Source: an uncultured Dorea sp.
GTDB taxonomy: Bacteria; Bacillota_A; Clostridia; Lachnospirales; Lachnospiraceae
DNA: 36,969 bases
Assembly (NCBI GenBank): GCA_910579015.1
Contig: CAJTRO010000002.1
Location: 1-36,969, forward strand
Direction of reading: 5' to 3'
Shown here: piece by piece, positions 16,905 to 23,852 of the stretch
How the letters are laid out: each line of letters starts with the position of its first letter
Position numbering within the stretch: the stretch's first letter is position 1
Program-made: the position numbers and the translations under genes
The notes under the pieces: generated by a model
Databases searched by the model: none
Told to the model about the DNA's origin: nothing
Seen by the model: only the letters and a program-made list of their open reading frames with translations

Positions 16905-16933
16905 ATTATATAATCCGAACGGTTGTTTGTCAA
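16905..16933 (-). promoter_or_regulatory. Consensus promoter of yneA with embedded LexA box
   Basis: On the minus strand TTGACA (16933-16928) and TATAAT (16910-16905) match both consensus hexamers with a 17-base spacer. The best LexA box of the region (16916-16929) lies almost wholly in the spacer, so bound LexA would exclude RNA polymerase. The expected start of transcription is near 16898, about 64 bases before the ATG. Confidence 0.8.
16916..16929. promoter_or_regulatory. LexA (SOS) box 2, within the yneA promoter
   Basis: CGAACGGTTGTTTG matches 13 of 14 positions of CGAACRNRYGTTYG. It is the best site in the divergent region and overlaps the spacer and the -35 edge of the yneA promoter. 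Confidence 0.8.
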
Positions 16934-16952
16934 TATACTGAAGGAAAATTTT

Positions 16953-16966
16953 CGAACATATTTTCT
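16953..16966. promoter_or_regulatory. Candidate LexA (SOS) box 3
   Basis: CGAACATATTTTCT has a perfect left half-site and matches 12 of 14 consensus positions. It lies midway between the yneA and lexA promoters and directly abuts box 4. Confidence 0.5.
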
Positions 16967-16979
16967 AAACATTTGTTTG
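16966..16979. promoter_or_regulatory. Candidate LexA (SOS) box 4, at the lexA -35 element
   Basis: TAAACATTTGTTTG matches 11 of 14 consensus positions with a good right half-site. It overlaps the first bases of the lexA -35 element, which suits autoregulation of lexA. Confidence 0.5.
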
Positions 16980-17005
16980 CTTTTTGAAGGATATTGTGAT
17001 AGAAT
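16977..17005 (+). promoter_or_regulatory. Promoter of lexA
   Basis: TTGCTT (16977-16982) and TAGAAT (17000-17005) are separated by 17 bases. The start would be near 17012, about 44 bases before the lexA ATG. LexA box 4 overlaps the -35 element. Confidence 0.65.
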
Positions 17006-17055
17006 ATACATATCAGAATTTGTGTACAGAGTTTTAGAAGGAGGTTCGTGATTAT

Positions 17056-17673
17056 ATGGGAAAAGGCAAGATAAGTTCAAAGCAGCTGGAGATATTAGAA
17101 TATATTAAATCACAGATATTAGAGAGAGGTTTTCCGCCTGCGGTACGGGATATCTGTGAAGCTGTCCACTTGAAGTCTACATCTTCCGTTCACTCTCACC
17201 TTGAGACGCTTGAGAAGAACGGTTACATACGGCGGGATCCGACTAAGCCGAGGGCGATTGAGATTCTGGACGATTCTTTTAATTTCATGCGCCGCGAGAT
17301 GGTGAACGTTCCGATCATCGGCCAGGTTGCCGCCGGCGAACCGATATTAGCCGAGCAGAATATAGAGAACTACTTCCCCATTCCGGTAGAATATATGCCG
17401 AATAATCAGACCTTTATGCTCAAGGTCAAGGGGGAAAGCATGATCAATGCAGGGATCTTAGATGGAGACATGGTTCTTGTGGAACAGCGCTCTACTGCCC
17501 GTAACGGCGAGATGATCGTGGCCCTGATCGAAGACGGAGCCACGGTAAAGACATTCTATAAAGAAGACGGAGTGATACGGCTTCAGCCTGAGAATGATAC
17601 GATGGATCCGATCATGGTGACGGATCTGCAAATTCTTGGAAAGGTGATCGGTGTAATACGTCTCTTTAACTGA
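17056..17673 (+). CDS. lexA: LexA repressor, SOS regulator with self-cleaving peptidase domain
   Basis: LexA represses SOS genes and is inactivated by RecA-stimulated self-cleavage. The 205-residue protein has an N-terminal winged helix (about 1-70) with the recognition region VHLKSTSSVHSHLETLEKNGYIRR. The cleavage site is Ala93-Gly94 in VAAGEP. The catalytic dyad is Ser128 (KVKGESM) and Lys165 (GATVKTF). ATG 17056 is preceded by GAAGGAGG. The gene is divergent from yneA, and the shared region carries up to four LexA boxes. Confidence 0.97.
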   Translation: MGKGKISSKQLEILEYIKSQILERGFPPAVRDICEAVHLKSTSSVHSHLETLEKNGYIRRDPTKPRAIEILDDSFNFMRREMVNVPIIGQVAAGEPILAEQNIENYFPIPVEYMPNNQTFMLKVKGESMINAGILDGDMVLVEQRSTARNGEMIVALIEDGATVKTFYKEDGVIRLQPENDTMDPIMVTDLQILGKVIGVIRLFN

Positions 17674-17764
17674 CGGATTACAGCAGAACGGGCTGTTTGG
17701 GGATTATTAATAGAAGAAAATTGTTCGGAAATCAACAGAACGAAACTGTTCGGGGATCAAGAAC

Positions 17765-17797
17765 GGGGCTGCCGGAAATACATTTTCCGACAGCCCC
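17765..17797 (+). terminator. Terminator-like hairpin downstream of lexA
   Basis: A 14-base arm (17765-17778) pairs with 17784-17797 around a TACAT loop with one C/A mismatch. The stem is GC-rich and is followed by ATAGATATTTTCTT, a weak T-tract. It lies about 90 bases after the lexA stop. Confidence 0.65.
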
Positions 17798-17941
17798 ATA
17801 GATATTTTCTTAAGTTATGGACAGAAGTACATTCCCCACAGTAACGGTAAAAGAATACGTACATATCAGTATGTGTGATGTAAATCTACATACTACACGA
17901 TATATACGCAAAAGAAGTACATGATAGCCTGGTACAGAAAG

Positions 17942-18060
17942 CAGATTACGCTGTTTGCCGGAACTCGGGCGTGAGGGTATATTTTTTGGTGATGCCTCTG
18001 CCCCGGCTCCCAACTCATCCACCCTCGATGCCAGGTATGGCTGTGAGGAATGTAATTCTG
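17942..18060. ncRNA. Possible structured RNA in the gene-free stretch between lexA and rsfS
   Basis: The stretch 17674-18134 has no convincing gene; open frames through it have no protein-like character. Within it, CAGATTAC (17942-17949) can pair with GTAATTCTG (18052-18060) with one bulged base, closing a segment of about 119 bases. Inside, GCCG...GGGC can pair with GCCC...CGGC, and GAGGGT with ACCCTC. A competing hairpin joins GGTGATG (17988-17994) to CATCCACC (18017-18024) with one bulge. A closed segment with nested and competing stems suggests a structured RNA, but I could not match it to a known family and the strand is undecided. A weak minus-strand promoter (TTGCAA-16-TTATGG) lies on the 18060-18090 side. 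Confidence 0.3.
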
Positions 18061-18134
18061 CCCATAACTGCACTGTCACATTCTTGCAATTGCTGTTTAT
18101 AACTTCGCTTCTTCTGCTATTCATTCATTTCCTG

Positions 18135-18485
18135 TTATTCATCCAGGTTCTCAACCTTCTTACCGTCACTCCAGATCCTCTCCAGATGATAGAACTCACG
18201 ATTCTCCTTATCAAATACATGGACAACGACATCGCCGTAGTCAAGAAGCACCCAGTTGCCTGAATGCATCCCTTCGCGCTGGATCTGGGAATGCCCTGCC
18301 TTGTGCATCTTCTCTTCCACATTGTCTACCAGCGCTTGCACCTGGCTGTCGCTGGTCCCGTTTGTAATAATGAAATAATCTGCCAGCGGAGATATGCCGG
18401 AGATATCGATCACACTGATGTTCTCCCCCTTCTTATCCTCCAGAGCACGGTACGCGATCCGCGCCATTTCCTTTATCTGGTCCAT
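18135..18485 (-). CDS. rsfS: Ribosomal silencing factor RsfS
   Basis: RsfS binds L14 of the large subunit and blocks subunit joining under nutrient limitation. The 116-residue protein shows the family blocks DISGISPLADYFIITNGTSDSQVQALVDNVEEKM, EGMHSGNWVLLDYGDVVVHVFDKENREFYHLERIW. It starts one base after the yqeK stop and is the last gene of the rplU-to-rsfS run. A short acidic tail follows the core. Confidence 0.95.
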   Translation of the reverse strand: MDQIKEMARIAYRALEDKKGENISVIDISGISPLADYFIITNGTSDSQVQALVDNVEEKMHKAGHSQIQREGMHSGNWVLLDYGDVVVHVFDKENREFYHLERIWSDGKKVENLDE

Positions 18486-18486
18486 A

Positions 18487-19074
18487 CTATTCCTCTCCTT
18501 CCTCTCGTTTCTTCTTATAATATAAATATGTTTTTTCTGTCATAGGATCAACAGATATATCCCTTGAATTCAGATACTCTAAGGAATCTTCCAATATACG
18601 ATACAGACAATCATCAATATCCATGAACGCCAGCTTACGGACTTCCTCCATATTGGGCAGTTCCTTCCTTCCAGGTTCGATATAGTCGGCGATATAGATA
18701 ATCTTATCCAGAAGGGACATATGGGGACATCCGGTAGTGTGGCTTGCAATGGCATTGATAATGTCCTTATCCTTCACATGATACTTCCTGGCGGCCAGAA
18801 ATGCGCCAAGCTTTGCATGAAGAAGGCTTGGATTGCTCCTCTCAACGTCTGATACGCTCAGGTGATACTTCTTACACAGCTTTATCTTCGTATCTCCCGA
18901 CAGGCACTTGGCACAGTCGTGAAGAAGTCCTGCAAGCAGCGCCTTATCAATATCCTCACCATGACACATCGCAAGAGACGCCGCTGTATACATAACCCCC
19001 AGCGTATGCTCATACCGCTCTTTATCGAGCTCTGTCATTAATTTTCTCCGAATCTTGGTTATCTTGTGATTCAT
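18487..19074 (-). CDS. yqeK: YqeK, HD-domain diadenosine tetraphosphate hydrolase
   Basis: YqeK-type proteins cleave Ap4A symmetrically with an iron-dependent HD domain. The 195-residue protein has RYEHTLGVMYTAASLA, the HD pair in LLHDCAKCL, LLHAKLGAFLA, AIASHTTG and the IIYIADYIEPGRK block, all expected for the family. The start overlaps the nadD stop by 4 bases (ATGA). The order nadD-yqeK-rsfS is typical for Firmicutes. Confidence 0.92.
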   Translation of the reverse strand: MNHKITKIRRKLMTELDKERYEHTLGVMYTAASLAMCHGEDIDKALLAGLLHDCAKCLSGDTKIKLCKKYHLSVSDVERSNPSLLHAKLGAFLAARKYHVKDKDIINAIASHTTGCPHMSLLDKIIYIADYIEPGRKELPNMEEVRKLAFMDIDDCLYRILEDSLEYLNSRDISVDPMTEKTYLYYKKKREEGEE

Positions 19075-19727
19075 AGAACATCACACCCTCTTGTCATTTT
19101 CTGCTTCTTAGGGAACGCTTCGTTTTCATATAATTGTCTGTCAAGAATATACTGATTGACAGAATCCGGTACCCACCCGGCGATGCTTCGTCCTTTACTG
19201 ACATCCTCGCGCAGTTCATGGGACGATATCCGGATCAGAGGCGTCACCAGAAGCCGGATCCGTGCATGATACGTCTCTTTCAGCTCATGGATCTTCTCTT
19301 CCATCGCCTCTCTCGTGTTGATCTCATCCCGATAGGCGGCCAGGATGGTACATGTGGGAAACAGCCGTTCCGGGTGTACCCACTGATCGATCATGAACAG
19401 GGAATCTGCACCGATAATAAAATAAAAATCATCCTCCGGGTATATTCCTTTGAAATATTCCATGGTTCTATAAGAATAGGATACATCATTTCGGTTCGCT
19501 TCGTATGTTTCAAGTCGGAACTTCTTACAGGAAGAAATGGCGAGACGTACCATCTCTACCCTGTCCTGTACGTCCGTTCCGGACAAAGCCGTATCCTTAT
19601 GCGGCGGATTCCCATTGGGCATGTACCAGACCTTATCAAGATCAAACGCCTCCAGGGCGGCCTGTCCCAGCATGAGATGCCCGTTGTGTATCGGATCAAA
19701 GGTTCCCCCCATAACTCCAATCTTCAT
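19071..19727 (-). CDS. nadD: Nicotinate-nucleotide adenylyltransferase
   Basis: NadD adenylates nicotinic acid mononucleotide in NAD synthesis. The 218-residue protein has the nucleotidyltransferase signature MGGTFDPIHNGHLMLGQAAL at the N-terminus, then PNGNPPHK, FIIGADSL and TPLIRISSHELR with ISS in the usual ISSTxIR position. It overlaps yhbY at its start and yqeK at its end by 4 bases each, so the three are probably translationally coupled. Confidence 0.96.
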   Translation of the reverse strand: MKIGVMGGTFDPIHNGHLMLGQAALEAFDLDKVWYMPNGNPPHKDTALSGTDVQDRVEMVRLAISSCKKFRLETYEANRNDVSYSYRTMEYFKGIYPEDDFYFIIGADSLFMIDQWVHPERLFPTCTILAAYRDEINTREAMEEKIHELKETYHARIRLLVTPLIRISSHELREDVSKGRSIAGWVPDSVNQYILDRQLYENEAFPKKQKMTRGCDVL

Positions 19728-20020
19728 ACTCTGTCCAGCTCAATCTTCTTATTCTTGTCTTTGCCTTCTTTATACAGGACGATCTTCTTGCCGATCACCT
19801 GGACTACAGCCGAATGCGTGCGCTCTGCAAGCATCTCGGCCAGCATACGCGGATCATCCATGCAGTTCTTAAGCACGCTTACCTTTATCAGTTCCCTGGC
19901 ATTCAGCGCTTCCTCCACAGCCTTCGTCAGCTCCGGCGTCATGCTGTTCTTCCCGATCTGAAAGATCGGATCCATAGTCATCGCAAGACTCTTCAAATAT
20001 GCTCTCTGCTTTGTCGTCAT
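19724..20020 (-). CDS. yhbY: YhbY family CRM-domain RNA-binding protein
   Basis: This 98-residue protein is a single CRM (KH-like) domain that associates with pre-50S particles. It shows the family blocks TKQRAYLKSLAMTMDPIFQIGKNSMTPELTKAVEEAL, ELIKVSVLKNC and VVQVIGKKIVLYK. I chose ATG 20020 with AAGGAG 7 bases upstream; the in-frame extension to 20044 has no ribosome binding site. It sits between obg and nadD. Confidence 0.93.
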   Translation of the reverse strand: MTTKQRAYLKSLAMTMDPIFQIGKNSMTPELTKAVEEALNARELIKVSVLKNCMDDPRMLAEMLAERTHSAVVQVIGKKIVLYKEGKDKNKKIELDRV

Positions 20021-20065
20021 CTCATTTCTCCTTATCCAATGCAACTACACTATTAAAAATAATCA

Positions 20066-21349
20066 CTATTTAAAGTAATCAAATTGAAGCCCGTACATCC
20101 GCACTGTATCGCCCTCCTGTATTCCTGCCGCCTCCAGCTCATCAAGGATTCCCGTATCCTTCAAAAACTTCTGGAAAAACTGGAACCCTTTCTCAGAATC
20201 CAGATTGGTATATCCAAGCATCTTCTCAATCTTCGGACCTTCCACAACATATATTCCATCTTCTATCTCAACAGAATACGGAAGATTCTCATAGATCAGC
20301 TCCTCTTCCGGGAAATACTCCTGCTCAAAGATAACCGGAGACTGATCCATATCCTTAAGGCGGTTCGAGATGGCATAAAGAAGCTCTGAAAGCCCTGCTC
20401 CCGTCACGCCCGAAATCGGATATACCATCATGCCCTTTGGTTCAAACTCGGCTTTCAGCCGGGCAATCGGATCCTCTTCGCCAGGAGAGATCACATCCGT
20501 CTTGTTGGCCGCGATGATCTGCGGACGTCTGGCTATATCCTGATTGTAGGCGTCAAGCTCCGCATTGATCTTATAGATGTCTTCGATTGGATCCCTTCCT
20601 TCCGTACCCGCCGCATCTACAATATGAACGATCAGCTTGGTCCTCTCGATATGCCGCAGAAACTCATGTCCAAGTCCGACGCCTTCTGACGCGCCCTCGA
20701 TCAGTCCCGGAATGTCCGCAACCACAAAGCCCCTGCCGTCCGGCAGATCCACCACTCCCAGATTAGGATTCAGTGTCGTAAAATGATAATTTGCAATCTT
20801 AGGCCGGGCATTTGTCACACGTGAAAGAAATGTAGACTTACCGACATTGGGAAATCCCACCAGACCGACGTCAGCTATCACCTTCAACTCCAGAGTCACC
20901 CATAATTCGCGTGAAGGCTGACCGGGCTGTGCATACTTTGGAACCTGCATGGTCGCAGTCGCATAGTGCTGGTTTCCAAGTCCGCCTTTACCGCCCTTAA
21001 GGATGATCTGCCTGCGGTTATCCCCCGACATATCCGCGATCACCTTCCCTGACTCGGCTTCTTTAATTACAGTACCTTCCGGCACCTTTAACACAATATC
21101 CTCAGCGTCCGCGCCGTGACAGCGCCTCTTACCGCCGGATACGCCGTCTTTTGCCGCGAACTTCCTCCTGTGGCGGTAGTCCTGCAACGTATTAAGACCT
21201 TCATCCACTTCAAATATCACATCTCCGCCGCGTCCGCCGTCACCGCCGTCCGGCCCGCCGTTCGGCACATAAAGTTCCCTGCGGAAACTGACATGACCGT
21301 CTCCGCCCTTCCCCGATCGGATTAAAATCTTTGCTCTGTCTGCAAACAT
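20066..21349 (-). CDS. obg: Obg GTPase
   Basis: Obg is an essential GTPase of 50S assembly and stress signalling. In 427 residues it has the glycine-rich Obg fold (1-158), the G domain and a C-terminal OCT domain (about 350-427). G-domain motifs are GFPNVGKST (165-173), the TTLNPNLG switch, DIPGLIEGA (212-220), NKTD (282-285) and SGVTGAG. The presence of OCT places it in the Gram-positive type. ATG 21349 follows GAGGGGAAC. It is separated from rpmA by 197 bases holding a terminator-like hairpin. Confidence 0.97.
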   Translation of the reverse strand: MFADRAKILIRSGKGGDGHVSFRRELYVPNGGPDGGDGGRGGDVIFEVDEGLNTLQDYRHRRKFAAKDGVSGGKRRCHGADAEDIVLKVPEGTVIKEAESGKVIADMSGDNRRQIILKGGKGGLGNQHYATATMQVPKYAQPGQPSRELWVTLELKVIADVGLVGFPNVGKSTFLSRVTNARPKIANYHFTTLNPNLGVVDLPDGRGFVVADIPGLIEGASEGVGLGHEFLRHIERTKLIVHIVDAAGTEGRDPIEDIYKINAELDAYNQDIARRPQIIAANKTDVISPGEEDPIARLKAEFEPKGMMVYPISGVTGAGLSELLYAISNRLKDMDQSPVIFEQEYFPEEELIYENLPYSVEIEDGIYVVEGPKIEKMLGYTNLDSEKGFQFFQKFLKDTGILDELEAAGIQEGDTVRMYGLQFDYFK

Positions 21350-21373
21350 AGTTCCCCTCCATGTTCATATTAC

Positions 21374-21398
21374 TGTCTGGCTTATATATGGCCAGACA
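21374..21398 (-). other. Short perfect hairpin in the obg leader
   Basis: TGTCTGGC (21374-21381) pairs perfectly with GCCAGACA (21391-21398) around a 9-base AT loop, 24 bases upstream of the obg ATG. There is no T-run, so it is not a terminator. It could affect initiation or mRNA stability of the obg transcript. Confidence 0.45.
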
Positions 21399-21440
21399 TC
21401 CTGCGTCTGCACATATATAAACCGGACAGGCTGTTATTCT

Positions 21441-21489
21441 AAAAAAGAGTATTGCATTCTAACTGAATACCAGTTATCCCGCAACACTC
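21441..21489 (-). terminator. Terminator between rpmA and obg
   Basis: Read on the minus strand, the arm 21489-21481 (GAGTGTTGC) pairs with 21455-21447 (GCAATACTC, one G-T) and is followed by six T at 21446-21441. The loop holds a second perfect stem, TAACTG with CAGTTA. It lies about 58 bases after the rpmA stop and should stop much of the ribosomal-protein transcript before obg. Confidence 0.8.
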
Positions 21490-21546
21490 TCCAAATCAAG
21501 AACCGCATAAAAAGGCTGCAATCCCTACACGGCCTCTTACAATAAG

Positions 21547-21819
21547 CTACCGGATAGAAACCTGCTTCTTATCTCTGCCTTTTCGCTCGAATCTTACAAC
21601 ACCGTCAACAAGTGCATATAATGTATCGTCTCCGCCGCGTCCTACATTCACGCCTGGATGGATCTTTGTTCCGCGCTGTCTGTAAAGAATGTTGCCGGCT
21701 TTTACAAACTGTCCGTCCGCTCTCTTAGCGCCCAGTCTCTTAGATTCGGAATCTCTTCCGTTCTTTGTAGAACCAACTCCCTTTTTATGAGCAAAAAACT
21801 GAAGATTTAACTTCATCAT
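21547..21819 (-). CDS. rpmA: 50S ribosomal protein L27 with cleavable N-terminal leader
   Basis: The 90-residue protein has the Firmicute-type L27 leader MMKLNLQFFA, cut after FFA by the Prp protease, leaving HKKGVGSTKNGRDS as the mature N-terminus that reaches the peptidyl-transferase centre. The rest (RLGAKRADGQFVKAGNILYRQRGTKIHPGVNVGRGGDDTLYALVDG) is typical L27. AGGAGG lies 10 bases before ATG 21819; the second ATG at 21816 may be used instead. It follows prp by 5 bases. Confidence 0.97.
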   Translation of the reverse strand: MMKLNLQFFAHKKGVGSTKNGRDSESKRLGAKRADGQFVKAGNILYRQRGTKIHPGVNVGRGGDDTLYALVDGVVRFERKGRDKKQVSIR

Positions 21820-21824
21820 GGTTG

Positions 21825-22160
21825 TTACACCTCCTCGAATCTTAAATCAATATATTCTGCATAGTTCTCATCATCCGCCATCTCTTCCAGACCAAGAATC
21901 ATCGTCCGAAGCAGAAGATCCGCATCCTGCGAAGGATGTCCGCCCGCCAGATGATATGCAATCATCCCAGTCTCTTCATTCGTAACAAGAGAACATGTAT
22001 CATGTGCATATAATTCTATGGCATTCATGGTGTTAATGATCAATACGGAAGCGGCTGCACATACGACATCCTTTCCTTCCTCATCAAATCCGGCATGACC
22101 GTCCGTCAAAAAGCCGACACATTCCTTATTCTTATTCTGGTAAATGGTTACATGAATCAT
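21825..22160 (-). CDS. prp: Ribosomal-processing cysteine protease Prp
   Basis: Prp removes the N-terminal leader of L27. The 111-residue protein has the catalytic His in DGHAGFDEEGKD and the catalytic Cys in VVCAAASVL, with the family spacing of about 12 residues between them. Its location between rplU and rpmA is diagnostic, and the adjacent L27 carries the FFA cleavage site it needs. Confidence 0.95.
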   Translation of the reverse strand: MIHVTIYQNKNKECVGFLTDGHAGFDEEGKDVVCAAASVLIINTMNAIELYAHDTCSLVTNEETGMIAYHLAGGHPSQDADLLLRTMILGLEEMADDENYAEYIDLRFEEV

Positions 22161-22174
22161 GGATATTCTCCAAA

Positions 22175-22483
22175 TTAAGCATTAATCTTGTCAATCTTTA
22201 CTGCGGTATACTGCTGTCTGTGACCGTTCTTCTTGTGGTATCCGGTCTTTCTCTTATACTTGTAAACAATGACTTTCTTAGCTTTTCCATTCTCTACTAC
22301 AGAAGCTTGTACAGTTGCACCTGCTACGGTCGGATTCCCCACCTTTAATTCGCTGTCACTTACTGCAAGCACCTGGTCGAATGTATAAGACTCTCCGGCT
22401 TCCACACCAAGCTTCTCTACTTTAATGATATCGCCTTCGGCTACTTTGTACTGTTTACCACCTGTTGCTATAATCGCGTACAT
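22175..22483 (-). CDS. rplU: 50S ribosomal protein L21
   Basis: L21 is a 23S rRNA-binding protein of the large subunit. The 102-residue product starts MYAIIATGGKQYKVAEGD and ends in the conserved VYKYKRKTGYHKKNGHRQQYTAVKIDKI block. I chose ATG 22483, 8 bases after AGGAGG, over an in-frame ATG at 22492 that overlaps the ribosome site. A strong promoter and a leader of about 90 bases lie upstream. Confidence 0.97.
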   Translation of the reverse strand: MYAIIATGGKQYKVAEGDIIKVEKLGVEAGESYTFDQVLAVSDSELKVGNPTVAGATVQASVVENGKAKKVIVYKYKRKTGYHKKNGHRQQYTAVKIDKINA

Positions 22484-22572
22484 ATGGCACACCTCCTATT
22501 ATCATTACTCGCCAACTGCGGTGTCCCGGTGTATAATACCAGAAAACTTGAAAACCTCGTTGTGCGGCATAC
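22484..22572 (-). ncRNA. Probable L21 leader, autoregulatory mRNA element
   Basis: Between the predicted transcription start near 22572 and the rplU ribosome site lies an 89-base leader. ATACCAG near its 5' end can pair with CTGGTAT some 30 bases later, followed by a GC-rich segment (ACACCGGGACACCGC). Ribosomal protein L21 leaders are known in this position in Firmicutes. I infer the family from position and structure, not from a covariance search. Confidence 0.5.
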
Positions 22573-22578
22573 TGGTAT

Positions 22579-22607
22579 ATCATACCACAACATCTGGCAC
22601 ATTTCAA
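22579..22607 (-). promoter_or_regulatory. Promoter of the rplU-prp-rpmA operon
   Basis: On the minus strand TTGAAA (22607-22602) and TATGAT (22584-22579) are separated by exactly 17 bases. The start of transcription would be near 22572, in the gap between the amidohydrolase stop and rplU. Confidence 0.8.
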
Positions 22608-22625
22608 TATAAAAATCAAAAATAA

Positions 22626-23414
22626 CTAAAAATCCAACAGCCGTCTGGCATTTCCCGAAAAGATCAGCTCCTTCTCCTCACTGGTAAGCGGCATGTCGGA
22701 AAGAATCTCTACGAATTCTTTCTGCCCTCCCCAGGGAGAATCTGTTGCAAATAATATCTTATCTGCACCATGCGAGCGGACCATCCGGATGAACTGCTCT
22801 TTTGGCATCCGGCCTAACACGACGCCCGTATCAAAATACACATTCTGCCCGACAAGAAACCGCTCTGTCTCATCCCAGAGTTCATTTCCGCCCATATGGG
22901 CCAGGACCAGCTTGTCCGGCCTGACATCCCGGATCAGCTCAAGCGCCATCTGAGGGGTACAGTGGACATCCTGCGGACATTTGGGATCCCTTCCGGCATG
23001 TACGCTGACGATCAGACTAAGCTCAGAAGCATAAGAAACCAGCCTCTTATACCGGATATCATCAAAATACATATCCTGATAATCCGGGTGCAGCTTGATC
23101 CCCTTTATCCCCATATCCCGAAGCTGTCTTAAGATTTCTTTATAATTTTCGCAGTCCGGGTGTATCCCGCCAAAAGAGATTACCGGACCTTCCTGAAACT
23201 GTGCGGCAAACCGGTTAACGGACTCTGCCTGTGAAGGCTTTGTGACCGCAGGAAGGGCGATGGAAATATCGATCCCCGCCTGTCTGGCCGATTCACAAAG
23301 CCCGGTAAAGGTGCCGTCTGTATAAGGCTTTATCCGGCAGACACCTGCCAGGAAGTCAAGCGTTCCCTTCGCAATCTTATCAGGAAACATATGTGTATGG
23401 AAATCTATGATCAT
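22626..23414 (-). CDS. Amidohydrolase-superfamily metal-dependent hydrolase (Amidohydro_2 type)
   Basis: The 262-residue TIM-barrel enzyme has the metal motif DFHTH at residues 4-8. Further metal or catalytic positions are VHAG, LVLAHMGG and ATDSPWGG with the conserved Asp. The segment GIKGIKLHPDYQ is typical of this family, which includes decarboxylases and lactone or ester hydrolases. The substrate cannot be told from sequence. It starts 3 bases after the CBS gene stop and so is probably co-transcribed with it. Confidence 0.85.
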   Translation of the reverse strand: MIIDFHTHMFPDKIAKGTLDFLAGVCRIKPYTDGTFTGLCESARQAGIDISIALPAVTKPSQAESVNRFAAQFQEGPVISFGGIHPDCENYKEILRQLRDMGIKGIKLHPDYQDMYFDDIRYKRLVSYASELSLIVSVHAGRDPKCPQDVHCTPQMALELIRDVRPDKLVLAHMGGNELWDETERFLVGQNVYFDTGVVLGRMPKEQFIRMVRSHGADKILFATDSPWGGQKEFVEILSDMPLTSEEKELIFSGNARRLLDF

Positions 23415-23417
23415 GGA

Positions 23418-23828
23418 TCACTCGCATCCTTTCATCTTTTTATAGCAATATTCGATAATGTCACGTCTGGTGATGATCCCGATAAAATATCCGTGGTCAT
23501 CCACGACCGGAACAAAATTCTGTTCCATAGCCCGGCCGATCAGATCCTCCATAGCGGCTTCGGCCGCCACGCACTGGTAATCCAGCCTCCGGTCAACCTT
23601 CATCACGCTGATGTCCTCCGCATCTTTAAGATTCAGAAGATTCCAGCGCTTCAGAGACCACAGAAGATCCCCCTCCGTAATGGAACCAACGTATTTTCCC
23701 TCTTTATTCAGGATAGGTACAGAGGAATACTTATGGTATTCCATAATCTCCAAAGCCTGACGCAGCGTATGATAATCATGGATATAGGCCAGTTCGCTTT
23801 TCGGCTTCAGGAAAAATAAAATATTCAT
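23418..23828 (-). CDS. CBS-pair domain protein
   Basis: The 136-residue protein consists of two CBS repeats. The first is at about 15-65 (LEIMEYHKYSSVPILNKEGKYVGSITEGDLL) and the second at about 75-130 (MEDLIGRAMEQNFVPVVDDHGYFIGIITRRDIIEYC). Such stand-alone pairs usually bind adenine nucleotides or SAM and act as regulators; the ligand is unknown. AGGAGG precedes ATG 23828. It lies between aspartate kinase and the amidohydrolase. Confidence 0.9.
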   Translation of the reverse strand: MNILFFLKPKSELAYIHDYHTLRQALEIMEYHKYSSVPILNKEGKYVGSITEGDLLWSLKRWNLLNLKDAEDISVMKVDRRLDYQCVAAEAAMEDLIGRAMEQNFVPVVDDHGYFIGIITRRDIIEYCYKKMKGCE

Positions 23829-23852
23829 GCGGCTCCTCCTAAATATATGTAA

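Noticed and set aside
17810..18124. Open frame of 104 codons on the - strand after rsfS
   Set aside because: No ribosome site, no recognisable domain, and it runs through the palindromic segment; it is more likely non-coding. A 35-codon frame at 17818-17925 on the + strand was rejected for the same reasons.
19134..19961. Long open frame of 275 codons on the + strand
   Set aside because: It is antisense to nadD and yhbY, which are certain genes, and its translation has no domain pattern or ribosome site.
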